A stretch of DNA of 64,000 nucleotides from Maribacter vaceletii. GTDB taxonomy: Bacteria; Bacteroidota; Bacteroidia; Flavobacteriales; Flavobacteriaceae. Positions within the stretch are counted from its first letter, which is position 1. Every line of letters starts with the position of its first letter. Under the pieces are notes generated by a model that searched no databases, was not told the DNA's origin, and saw only the letters and a list, made by a program, of their open reading frames with translations. The position numbers and the translations under genes were made by a program. Shown piece by piece: positions 18,082 to 27,003 of this stretch. The DNA lies in assembly GCF_003634105.1 (NCBI RefSeq), contig NZ_RBIQ01000007.1:1178001-1242000 (forward strand), in the 5' to 3' direction.

Positions 18082-19776
18082 ATGCAGTTACTACAACATT
18101 TTAAAGAACTTACAGTTAGACCAAAAAATGCCCAAGAGTTAAAAGGATTGATTTTACAATTGGCAATTCAAGGAAAGTTGACTGCGAATTGGCGAAAAGA
18201 AAATCCAGATATTGAACCTGCTTCGGAATTACTAAATAGAATACAAAAAGAGAAAGAGCAACTTGTTAAAGAGAAGAAAATAAAAAAAGAAAAGGCTTTT
18301 CGAATTTTAGACGATAAGCCATTGTTTACGCTTCCCATAAATTGGGAATATTCATATTTAGGTGATTTAGGATATGCTCAAACAGGAACGACGCCACCAA
18401 CTAAGAATCCAAATAATTATGGTTCTTTTATTCCTTTTTTGGGACCAGCAAATATTTCAAATAGTTCTATGGAATATCCATTAGATGGCCTTTCTGAGGA
18501 GGGTCTAAAAAAAGGAAGATTGATTGAAGTAAATTCCTTAATGATGGTTTGTATTGGAGGTAGTATGGGTAAATGCAATGTAAATACTAAAGACGTTAGT
18601 TGTAATCAGCAAATAAATGTTTTAACGACTATTTGTTCGCCAATTGAATACATTAAAATTGTTTGTCAATCACCATACTTTCAAAAAGAAGTTTGGGATA
18701 GGTCAACTGGTTCAGCAACACCTATGATAAATAAAAGTAAATGGTTGCAAATTCCTGTTTTTATTCCACCACTAGAAGAGCAAAAAGAAATCGTAAAAGT
18801 AGTAAAAACTCTTTTTAAAGAAGTTGAACAATTAGAGCAATTAACGGTTGAGCGAATTAGTTTAAAAGAAGACTTTGTAGCGTCTGCTTTAAACCAACTC
18901 ACTACCAATAATGCCAACCAAGAATGGGCTTTTTTACAAGAACATTTTAAAAGTTTCTTTAATGAAACTGCTAACATTAAAAAGTTAAGAGAAACGGTTT
19001 TGCAATTAGCCGTTCAAGGAAAATTAACAGCAGATTGGCGCGCTAAAAATACTGATACAGAAGATGCTTCTGTTTTATTAAAACACATACAAAAAGAGAA
19101 AGCACAACTTATTAAAGACAAAAAAATAAAAAAGGAAAAAGCCTTACCAAAAATTACTAAAGATGAGATTCCTTATGAATTACCTGAAGGTTGGGTTTGG
19201 TGTAGGTTTCAAAATATTATTAATGAAGTGAAAGGAGGAGGAACACCTAGTAAGAGAAATTCATCATTTTGGGATGGAAACCTTCCTTGGGCGAGTGTTA
19301 AAGATTTGAAGGACTTCAGGTATCTTGAAAAAACACAAGACTTCATAACACAAGAAGGTTTGGACAATAGTAGTGCTAACCTTATTCCAATAAATTCATT
19401 GATAATTTGTACACGAATGGGTTTAGGAAAGATATCTATAAACAAAATTCCTACTACTATAAATCAAGATTTAAAAGCTGTTTCATTATCAAATCAAGTT
19501 GACATTGAATTTATTTATGATCAATATAAAACTCTAAGTATTACGGGTTCAGGTATGACAGTATCTGGGATAAAGCAAGAAGAACTATTAGGCTTCTTAT
19601 TTGCTATTCCACCATTAGAAGAACAAAAAGCTATTGTAGAAAAAGTAAATGCTTTAATGGGTTTATGTGATAGTTTAGAGCATGAAGTACAACAAAGCCA
19701 AGAACATAGTGCGCAGTTAATGCAGAGTTGTTTGCGTGTGGTTTTTGAGGGAGAAAATAAAATGGTTTCGGTATGA
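18082..19776 (+). CDS. hsdS: Type I restriction-modification specificity subunit, HsdS
   Basis: Sequence-recognition subunit with two target-recognition domains. Each half opens with a matching conserved segment: LKGLILQLAIQGKLTANWR at about residues 20-38 and LRETVLQLAVQGKLTADWR at about 300-318, each followed by a lysine-rich helix (KEKKIKKEKA / KDKKIKKEKA). Each half ends in PPLEEQKEIVKVV or PPLEEQKAIVEKV, the usual coiled-coil entry. The two target domains differ (for example LGDLGYAQTGTTPPT against NEVKGGGTPSK), so a bipartite asymmetric target is expected. It overlaps a following 36-codon frame by ATGA. Confidence 0.95.
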   Translation: MQLLQHFKELTVRPKNAQELKGLILQLAIQGKLTANWRKENPDIEPASELLNRIQKEKEQLVKEKKIKKEKAFRILDDKPLFTLPINWEYSYLGDLGYAQTGTTPPTKNPNNYGSFIPFLGPANISNSSMEYPLDGLSEEGLKKGRLIEVNSLMMVCIGGSMGKCNVNTKDVSCNQQINVLTTICSPIEYIKIVCQSPYFQKEVWDRSTGSATPMINKSKWLQIPVFIPPLEEQKEIVKVVKTLFKEVEQLEQLTVERISLKEDFVASALNQLTTNNANQEWAFLQEHFKSFFNETANIKKLRETVLQLAVQGKLTADWRAKNTDTEDASVLLKHIQKEKAQLIKDKKIKKEKALPKITKDEIPYELPEGWVWCRFQNIINEVKGGGTPSKRNSSFWDGNLPWASVKDLKDFRYLEKTQDFITQEGLDNSSANLIPINSLIICTRMGLGKISINKIPTTINQDLKAVSLSNQVDIEFIYDQYKTLSITGSGMTVSGIKQEELLGFLFAIPPLEEQKAIVEKVNALMGLCDSLEHEVQQSQEHSAQLMQSCLRVVFEGENKMVSV

Positions 19777-19880
19777 GTGGGTTTAAGTTGTTAGCGATAA
19801 GACCTTCAGATGATTGTGATAAACAATTTTTAAAGAATTTAGTATGTAAAGCCCAATTGTATAGTACAACAGATGCATAA
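19773..19880 (+). pseudogene. Truncated remnant, N-terminus resembling a defence-type AAA ATPase (35 aa)
   Basis: The frame begins at the ATGA overlap with hsdS and reads MSGFKLLAIRPSDDCDKQFL then KNLVCKAQLYSTTDA and stop. The opening FKLLAIRPxxxCDKxFLKNL resembles, from memory, the start of AAA-family ATPases encoded beside type I restriction genes. Similarity appears to end after KNL, near 19840. If right, a longer gene was cut when the right end of the island was lost. Coupling to hsdS supports that it was a real gene. Identification is tentative and rests on a short stretch. Confidence 0.4.
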
Positions 19881-19905
19881 AGTATAAATTTAATGGAGCC
19901 TTAGC

Positions 19906-19950
19906 GGCAGACAAAAGGTCACCGGTTTCCCCAAAGCTTGGGGGCGGTAT
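19906..19950 (+). repeat. Right-end copy of the tRNA 3' half (direct repeat, putative att relic)
   Basis: GGCAGACAAAAGGTCACCGG followed by TTTCCCCAAAGCTTGGGGGCGGT matches 13489-13531 in the damaged tRNA with only about four changes across 43 nt. The hairpin CCCC...GGGG is retained, and the G-U pair beneath it becomes A-U. It also reads GGCAG where the left copy reads GCCAG, which would be alanine anticodon GGC. The pair flanks exactly the hsd operon, as expected for a tRNA-integrated element. Confidence 0.75.
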
Positions 19951-19999
19951 TCGCTATAAATTTACCACCTTTAAAGAGGCGAGTTTTTGTAAATAACAT

Positions 20000-22660
20000 T
20001 TATTCTTTTACAAGAGTTATAGTTTGATGCTTTTCTAAATGAAGTTTTATATAATATACTCCGGAATTAAGAAGTTCAAAATGAATACTAATTTCATTAT
20101 TTTCTACGGTATATTTTTTTGAAGATATTAATTGGCCTTGTGCATTAAAAATTTCTGTAAACACCTCTTCTACTTCTTCAGGTATAAAAATTTTAGAGTT
20201 TATAATAGTAGGATTAGGGTAAATTATTGCATCATTTTTTGATACTATTTTTTGACTAAAATTTCCTTCACAAGGAATAGCAGAAGTAATTTCTATTTTG
20301 TCTCCTTCCTTAATATTTATTTTAAAATTGCTTTCATTTTCTTGTATAGAAAAAGCGCTGTTAATGGTAATATAAAAGGGAGGAGTCCCGTATACTATTT
20401 CTACATTTGCTTCATTAACACTTTCTCCATTATTTGTTTCTAGTTTTACTTGTAAAGTATTCGGTTCTTCAATAATAAAATCGAAACATTGTTCATATTC
20501 TATATTTTGTACAGGTGTGGCGCAAAAAGAATAATTACCTGGGTTTAGGTTTTCAATAGTAATTTTATCTTTGAAAGTGTAGTCTTTACCTTCCAGAGAG
20601 AATTGAAATTCTAGAGTTTTATTAAGAGAAGAAATTATTATTTCTGAATCATTATTATTTAAACAATTTTCTTTTGTGACATTTAATTTTAAATTATTTG
20701 GTGAAAGCGCTATTCCTGTAAAATATTCTTTTGCAAGAGTAAAAGCCTCTACACCAATCTTTTCTCCAATAATACGACCCCTAATATCATCAATAGGAGG
20801 GTGTATTCCTCCCCAAATTCTAGATAAACTTGTTTGGTCAGATGCATCTCTATAAGTTGCCCATTGTAGAGTAAAATCTTCACTTGGGCCATTTTCAAAA
20901 ACCAAAAAGTTGTTTTGTTCTATACTAAAAGTACCCATTCCCCCAGGAAAAAAAGCACTACCAGTTAACATAGTTAATACTTCTGATGCAGCTCTAGAAA
21001 AAGTAGAATGCCCAGATACATACCCAGCAAAAGGAGGAGTTACAAAAGTACCTCTTTGGTAGGGCCACCAATGCGTTCCTAATATCCAATCTACTCCGGC
21101 AATGTCTGTAGTTGGATCTTGGATAAAATCTGGGCCTTTCCACGCATATATTTTAATTTTGCCCACATTTTCATTATTATCTCCAGCTAATACATCTCCA
21201 GACTCAATAAGTTCTATACTACCAGGAATAAGAGGTATTCCATGGGGGTCATAGCTAGGTAAAGAAGCATCTGTACTTTGCCCTTTTCCTGCCATATATC
21301 TAATAGCAGAAATAGGTCTTATATAGTCGTAATATCCTTTTATACCCCATGTATTAACAGCAGAATCGTGCATTGCACCACCCAATGCGAGGTAAGATTT
21401 AACATCCCATTCTAAATCATTTAATATAGCACCTTCCCCTTCTACTCTTTTAATTGTCTGTGGATGATCATTGACATAATTTAAAATGGTAAACCAATGA
21501 CCAGGCGGAGTTTCAGAATCTGGTCCATCTGCCCAAAACTCAGCTAAAACTCTAGCATAATCTGCCCTTTTTACTAATTGTGGTATATATGGCGCATTAG
21601 TAACAGGGTTTAAAGAATGCCCTGTACCAATGTCTCCTCCTTCATAAAATTTATAGAAATTTTTATACTCTTCAAAAGTTTCTGGGTAGTTAGCTATATC
21701 TACATTACCAAGGGAACCAGGAGAAATGTCAATTACTGTAGGGTCGTTGGGGTCTAATTGTGAGGACCATTGCGCTACCAAAGAAAAATGCCACTTATAG
21801 GGGTCATCTATACCATTTTCATTAGAATTCTGAATGTATACGGGGGCACCAGGGTTATTATATACATAACTGTCAAAACCATCGTAAAAAGTACTTTCAA
21901 ATCCGTTATTTAATATTTCTAGGTCTTCTTTTTTTAGAGAAAAAGGAGTTACTTCTCCCCATTCAGGGCTTAAAAAATCTGGAATGCTAGTTGGTTGTGG
22001 ATTGCCACTTTGATCAATGAATAGATCAAAAGCTAAGGGTTGCCATCTATTTGGAAAAGTTACATTATTAGTTTCTTCATATTGTTCTAAAACAATTGGG
22101 TCATTACTGTAAGTATAAAATTTGTTTCTATAGTCATTTTCTTCATTAGAACCATCTTGCATGCCAAAAGAAATAATTTCACTTGCTATGTAATTACCTA
22201 AAGCGGCATAAGAGTTTGTGGCGGCATAGTCTAGGCTTGTTATATTTTCATCATAATTATAGGATAAAAATAGATTTCGAAAATTTTCTAATGATGTTGT
22301 AGCTCCTGGAGAGTTTTTAAATCTATGGTTTAGTAATCTAAACATAGCATAACTCATAACCTCATGTCTTGCATTCTCTATGTTTGCAGATGTAGTTATA
22401 CCTTCAAAAGAGCAAGAATAATCACCATAGTTTTTACCTAAAAATACAGTTTCTGCTGTCTCATTAAAAACAGCCCATGCATCATACATAATAATAGAGC
22501 TGTGGAATAAATTTCTTGCGTGCACTGTGGGTCTTGCATAATCTAAACGTATGGCTTCTAAAAGTACTTCATTCCATTCTCTAGCCACGGAATGTTGTGC
22601 TGTGGACTTAGTAGAAAAGAAAATTATACATACTAGAATAAGGAATGTATTTTTAATCAT
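20000..22660 (-). CDS. Vanadium-dependent haloperoxidase family protein with type IX secretion tail
   Basis: An 886-aa secreted enzyme. Signal peptide at residues 1-21 (ends STAQ). The vanadate/PAP2 site matches the family consensus: KGYYDYIRP at about 440-448 (K-x6-RP), YVSGHSTFSR near 545-553 (SGH with the acid-base histidine), and SRIWGGIHPPID near 612-623 (SR-x5-H-x3-D). The C-terminal 75 residues, from IIYPNPT to the end, are a Por secretion (T9SS type A) tail. It probably oxidises halides with peroxide outside the cell, typical of alga-associated flavobacteria; halide preference cannot be read off. A middle beta-rich part (670-800) is unassigned. It shares a strand with the AraC gene upstream. 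Confidence 0.9.
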   Translation of the reverse strand: MIKNTFLILVCIIFFSTKSTAQHSVAREWNEVLLEAIRLDYARPTVHARNLFHSSIIMYDAWAVFNETAETVFLGKNYGDYSCSFEGITTSANIENARHEVMSYAMFRLLNHRFKNSPGATTSLENFRNLFLSYNYDENITSLDYAATNSYAALGNYIASEIISFGMQDGSNEENDYRNKFYTYSNDPIVLEQYEETNNVTFPNRWQPLAFDLFIDQSGNPQPTSIPDFLSPEWGEVTPFSLKKEDLEILNNGFESTFYDGFDSYVYNNPGAPVYIQNSNENGIDDPYKWHFSLVAQWSSQLDPNDPTVIDISPGSLGNVDIANYPETFEEYKNFYKFYEGGDIGTGHSLNPVTNAPYIPQLVKRADYARVLAEFWADGPDSETPPGHWFTILNYVNDHPQTIKRVEGEGAILNDLEWDVKSYLALGGAMHDSAVNTWGIKGYYDYIRPISAIRYMAGKGQSTDASLPSYDPHGIPLIPGSIELIESGDVLAGDNNENVGKIKIYAWKGPDFIQDPTTDIAGVDWILGTHWWPYQRGTFVTPPFAGYVSGHSTFSRAASEVLTMLTGSAFFPGGMGTFSIEQNNFLVFENGPSEDFTLQWATYRDASDQTSLSRIWGGIHPPIDDIRGRIIGEKIGVEAFTLAKEYFTGIALSPNNLKLNVTKENCLNNNDSEIIISSLNKTLEFQFSLEGKDYTFKDKITIENLNPGNYSFCATPVQNIEYEQCFDFIIEEPNTLQVKLETNNGESVNEANVEIVYGTPPFYITINSAFSIQENESNFKINIKEGDKIEITSAIPCEGNFSQKIVSKNDAIIYPNPTIINSKIFIPEEVEEVFTEIFNAQGQLISSKKYTVENNEISIHFELLNSGVYYIKLHLEKHQTITLVKE

Positions 22661-22768
22661 AGTAATAAAACAACGGGCTAAAATTTTAGCTAAAAATAGA
22701 TATTAATATTTATTCTATAAGGTAGTATTGTTGCAATGATGGTTAATAACAGGTAAAAGAAAATAAAA

Positions 22769-23629
22769 TTAATTAGTAGCTTCTTTAATATAGTTTTTTC
22801 TATAATCTTTAGGAGAAAAACCATGTGTTTTTTTAAAAGACCTATTAAAGTTAGATAATGTTTTGAAACCAGATTTAAAGGAAATTTCATTAATAGCCAT
22901 TTCTGTTTCTAATAATAGTTTTGTTGCTACTCTTATTCTAAAGTCTAAAATATATTTTGTAAAACTTTTATTGGTTCTTCTTTTAAAAAAATGACTAAAA
23001 GCAGATTCAGACATATTTGCCACTTTAGCCATAGAGCCTAAAGAAATATCATTTTTATAATTATTTTCTATATAATGTACTACAGCATTTATTCTTCTAC
23101 TTTTTCCTTGAGAGGAATCATTGGCAATTGGCGAACTAGATAATATTTGCTTGTCGGAAGATTCGGCAAGTTCTTTTAGTACCTCTAAAAACAATATAAA
23201 AGTATCTAACCCTTCTGTTTCGCAAAGACGTATAATTTTTTTACTAACTTTTTTTTTAGTCGGATTAGAGAAAGCAATACCTCTTCTAGACATTTCTAAC
23301 AATTCTTTTACATCTTTAAATAGCTTATAGTTTGGAAGCTTAGATCCTAAAAAATTTTCTTGAAACTGAATAGTTATAACGGTAGCAGTACTTTCAGAGT
23401 CTTTAGATTTCCAGATATGCTGAAGGTATGGACCCAATAATGTTAAATCTATATTTTGGCAATCTTCTATGGAATCTCCTACAATCCTTTTGCCCGAGAA
23501 GTTCATGATGAAATTTATTTCATATTCTGGATGAAAATGTAAAGGGTAATCAAACTGAGCATTTTCATGTCGTAATACAATTAAAGGATCTTCAGATTTT
23601 ACTGGGGTAACCTCCCTTATTATTTTCAT
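22769..23629 (-). CDS. AraC family transcriptional regulator (cupin sensor)
   Basis: A 286-aa regulator. The N-terminal cupin-like sensor has YPLHFHPEYEINFIM with a histidine/glutamate cluster at residues about 29-43. The C-terminal pair of helix-turn-helix motifs includes ISLGSMAKVANMSESAFSHF (about 196-215) and INEISFKSGFKTLSNFNRSF (about 245-264), ending GFSPKDYRK. It diverges from the susC gene with 243 bp between, so it is the likely activator of the polysaccharide locus, sensing a sugar ligand in the cytoplasm. The ligand is unknown. Classic hybrid two-component or SusR regulators are absent here. Confidence 0.93.
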   Translation of the reverse strand: MKIIREVTPVKSEDPLIVLRHENAQFDYPLHFHPEYEINFIMNFSGKRIVGDSIEDCQNIDLTLLGPYLQHIWKSKDSESTATVITIQFQENFLGSKLPNYKLFKDVKELLEMSRRGIAFSNPTKKKVSKKIIRLCETEGLDTFILFLEVLKELAESSDKQILSSSPIANDSSQGKSRRINAVVHYIENNYKNDISLGSMAKVANMSESAFSHFFKRRTNKSFTKYILDFRIRVATKLLLETEMAINEISFKSGFKTLSNFNRSFKKTHGFSPKDYRKNYIKEATN

Positions 23630-23722
23630 TTTATATTAATTTTTCACTTAAAAAAACTTGCAAACACTCTAAAAGTAGTGATAAATCAAAAAACAACCCT
23701 AATAATTATTGAAAATGTATTA

Positions 23723-23756
23723 TTTGTAGGAAAAAATAACGAAATCAATACTTTGG
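23723..23756 (+). promoter_or_regulatory. Possible promoter of the susC operon
   Basis: TTTG at 23723-23726, then 22 nt, then TACTTTGG at 23749-23756, a near match to TAnnTTTG. The first codon of susC is 117 nt beyond, leaving a long leader. Spacing is a little long and the -7 box is off by one base, so this is a low-confidence call. Confidence 0.3.
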
Positions 23757-23872
23757 TAACGTATTTAATCTAAATGTTTCATAAAATGCACATAGATTGA
23801 CAGGATAGTATCATAAATTGAACTTAATTCCATTTAATTTTACAAAAAATTAACAAACTAATAACTCAATTT

Positions 23873-26800
23873 ATGAAAAAAACAATATCAAAGCACTTCT
23901 TCCTAGTGGTAGCTGTACTGTTTTGTTCCCTTGGCTTATCTGCTCAAATTACCATTAATGGTCAGGTTACAGATGATGCTGGTATAGGAATACCATCGGT
24001 TACAGTAGTGGAAAAAGGCACAGTTAATGGAATCGTTTCGGATTTTGATGGAAATTTTCAAATAACCGTAAAGAATAAAAATTCAATTATAGAGGTTTCT
24101 TACATTGGATTTGAAAAAGTAGTAATGGAAGTTGGAAATAAAACAACATTTAATATTATTTTAAAAGAAGATATAGAGGCTTTAGATGAGGTGGTTGTCG
24201 TAGGATATGGCTCTGTAAAGAAAAGTGATCTTACTGGCTCTGTTTCTTCAGTAAAAATGGAAGATATCCCTTTAAAGCCTTCGAACTCAATAGATGGATT
24301 ATTACAAGGCCAGGTTGCAGGTGTTCAGGTGGTCTCACCATCAGATAATCCTGGAGCGGCTTCTGTAATTAGAATTAGAGGGGGCAGTTCTTTACGTGGA
24401 GGAAATGACCCATTAGTAGTTGTAGATGGTTTTCCAATAGGTTACGCAGGAGATTTAAAACAAATATCACCACAAGATATTGCTTCTATGGAAGTATTGA
24501 AAGATGCATCAGCTTCTGCTATTTATGGTTCACGTGGAGCAAATGGTGTTATCATGATTACCACAAAAAAAGGGGCTAAACATACTACAGAGGTTACGGT
24601 ATCTCAACAGAATACTTTTTCTAGGTTTAACTCAGAACTAAACTTATGGAGAGATCCAGTATTAATGGCCGAATTAAGTAATGAATCTCGTGTTAATGGC
24701 GGTTTTGTTCCTGTTTATATAGGAGCAGAAGATGCAAACGGAATTTATTACCCTTCTACAGGCGAATTAAAAAATGGGGCATGGCCTTATAATACACGTT
24801 GGGATGATGTGGTATTTCGCGACCCAGTTTCTAATAATACTAATTTGGCAATTCGTAGTCAAACAGACAAAACCCAATTTAGTTTAAGTACTACGTATTA
24901 TACAAATCAAGGCGTTTATATTGATGATGATTACAATAAATTAAATGTTAATCTTAATATAGCGCATAAGATATTCGATGATAAAGTTACGGTTGGAGCA
25001 AATATTATTTACTCTAAAGGGAATAGAAATAATAATGGGAATTTAGCATATTGGAGAAACCCAATTTTTCCAATTTATGAAGATAATAATTCGGCCAATG
25101 ATTATTATTTAATTGGAGCTCAAGATTATTCTCACCCTATTGCATTGACAGACAAAAGGACTAATAAAAATGAGTTTAAAGATTTTATAGGTTCTGCTTT
25201 TGTAGATATACAATTGCTGCCAGCGTTAAAATTAAAAACACAGTTAAACTATAAAACGGGTCATTCTGTTACAGATTACTACAATCCAAAGGTGTATACT
25301 GAGGATGGTACTTTCAACAATGGATCAGGAGGAATTAATAATTGGGATAATGATGAAGTAGTTTCAGAGACCTTCTTAACGTTTGATAAAACATTTAACG
25401 AGAAACATAAATTTAATGCTATGGGTGGTGTTTCATACCAATATAATGAAACACGTGCATCTGATTTAAAAGCGTACGATTTTCTAAATGAATCTTTAGG
25501 TAATGGTAATCTTGCTGCAGGAAATCCTGAAAAACAATCCGTTTCTAATAGTCTTTCAGAAACAGTTATGTATTCTGGTTTAGGACGTTTAAATTATGTA
25601 TATGATGATAAATACTTAGCAACATTTACGGTGCGTGCTGATGGGTCTTCAAAATTTGGATCTAATAACCAATGGGCATATTTTCCTTCTGGAGCTTTAG
25701 GGTGGAAACTGCATAACGAAGAATTTATTCGTAATCTAGAAGTGTTCGATGAATTTAAATTACGTGCAAGTTTTGGTATTTCAGGAAATCAAGGTATTAG
25801 CCCTTATCTCATAAACAGTAGGTATGGACAAGACCAATATTATGTAAATGGAAATTGGCAAACAACAATTGGTCCAGGATATGTGGTTGGTCAAGATAGC
25901 CAAAGCGGGAAAAAAACTTGGGGAGGTATACCTAATCCAGATTTAAAGTGGGAAACAACAAGACAATTTAATATTGGAGGTGATTTTGCATTTTTTAATC
26001 GTCGTTTAAAAGTAACATTAGATTACTACAATAAATATACGAATGATTTACTTCGAGAGCGTTTACTTTCTCCTTCTTCTTCTTATGATAGAATGTGGGT
26101 AAACGATGGTGAAATTGAAAATCAAGGAGTTGAGGTTACTATAGACAGTAGAATTTTTGATAAAGAAAAATGGGGATTAAATGCTACGTTACTTTTTTCA
26201 AAAAACAAAAATAAAGTAGTTAGCCTTGGAGATGAATTGGCTTCTGGTTTAAATACGGATGCACTTACTGGAATGAAATATGAATTCTCAGGAAGCCAAG
26301 TAGAAGCTTTTCGTTCAATCCCAAATATTTTAGCAGTAGGTCAGCCTATAAATGTGTTTTATGGTTATAAGGTAGATGGAATTATTCAATCGGAAGCAGA
26401 AGGACTTGCCGCAGGATTAGAAGGAAATTTAGCACAACCTGGAGAATTTAAGTATATGGATTTAGATGAGAATGGGGTTATAAATGAAGATGACCGTACC
26501 ATTATTGGAAATCCAAATCCAGATTTTATTGCAAGTTTAAATCTAAGTGCAAATTATAAGAATTTTGATATGTCACTTTTCTTTAATGGAAGTTTTGGTC
26601 AAGATATTTTTAATACTAAAAGCTTTGGGGAACCTAGTACTATGCCTTTACGTTGGACGCAAGATAATGCAACTAACAATTACCCAAGTTTAAGAGACGG
26701 GCGTACAGTGTACATGTCAGACTGGTATATTGAAAAAGGAAGTTTTGTACGTCTGCAAAATTTTTCATTAGGATATAATTTAGGAGCAGAAGGCATTGCT

Positions 26801-26956
26801 GGAGTAAAAAAAGCTCGAATTTTTATTAACGGAACCAATTTATTTACAATAACAGATTTTAAAGGTTATGATCCTGAATTGGGAAGCGATGGTATTTATT
26901 GGGGTGGTTACCCTAAGTTAAGAAACTGGACTCTAGGTGTAGAATTCACCTTTTAG
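23873..26956 (+). CDS. SusC/RagA family TonB-linked outer membrane transporter
   Basis: A 1027-aa TonB-dependent glycan importer. The signal peptide covers residues 1-24 (ends SLGLSAQ). A carboxypeptidase-D-like beta-sandwich follows (ITINGQVTDDAGIGIPSVTV), then the TonB box region EALDEVVVVGYGSVKKSDLTGSV at about 105-127 and the plug. The barrel ends in WTLGVEFTF with the terminal aromatic typical of outer membrane proteins. It is paired with SusD 47 bp downstream. With the surface lipoproteins it should form the uptake complex for oligosaccharides. It is the first gene of a plus-strand run that continues to 40621. Confidence 0.97.
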   Translation: MKKTISKHFFLVVAVLFCSLGLSAQITINGQVTDDAGIGIPSVTVVEKGTVNGIVSDFDGNFQITVKNKNSIIEVSYIGFEKVVMEVGNKTTFNIILKEDIEALDEVVVVGYGSVKKSDLTGSVSSVKMEDIPLKPSNSIDGLLQGQVAGVQVVSPSDNPGAASVIRIRGGSSLRGGNDPLVVVDGFPIGYAGDLKQISPQDIASMEVLKDASASAIYGSRGANGVIMITTKKGAKHTTEVTVSQQNTFSRFNSELNLWRDPVLMAELSNESRVNGGFVPVYIGAEDANGIYYPSTGELKNGAWPYNTRWDDVVFRDPVSNNTNLAIRSQTDKTQFSLSTTYYTNQGVYIDDDYNKLNVNLNIAHKIFDDKVTVGANIIYSKGNRNNNGNLAYWRNPIFPIYEDNNSANDYYLIGAQDYSHPIALTDKRTNKNEFKDFIGSAFVDIQLLPALKLKTQLNYKTGHSVTDYYNPKVYTEDGTFNNGSGGINNWDNDEVVSETFLTFDKTFNEKHKFNAMGGVSYQYNETRASDLKAYDFLNESLGNGNLAAGNPEKQSVSNSLSETVMYSGLGRLNYVYDDKYLATFTVRADGSSKFGSNNQWAYFPSGALGWKLHNEEFIRNLEVFDEFKLRASFGISGNQGISPYLINSRYGQDQYYVNGNWQTTIGPGYVVGQDSQSGKKTWGGIPNPDLKWETTRQFNIGGDFAFFNRRLKVTLDYYNKYTNDLLRERLLSPSSSYDRMWVNDGEIENQGVEVTIDSRIFDKEKWGLNATLLFSKNKNKVVSLGDELASGLNTDALTGMKYEFSGSQVEAFRSIPNILAVGQPINVFYGYKVDGIIQSEAEGLAAGLEGNLAQPGEFKYMDLDENGVINEDDRTIIGNPNPDFIASLNLSANYKNFDMSLFFNGSFGQDIFNTKSFGEPSTMPLRWTQDNATNNYPSLRDGRTVYMSDWYIEKGSFVRLQNFSLGYNLGAEGIAGVKKARIFINGTNLFTITDFKGYDPELGSDGIYWGGYPKLRNWTLGVEFTF

Positions 26957-27003
26957 TTTTAGGTATGCTAATAACACGTACAATAATAAACGAATTGAAA
27001 ATA

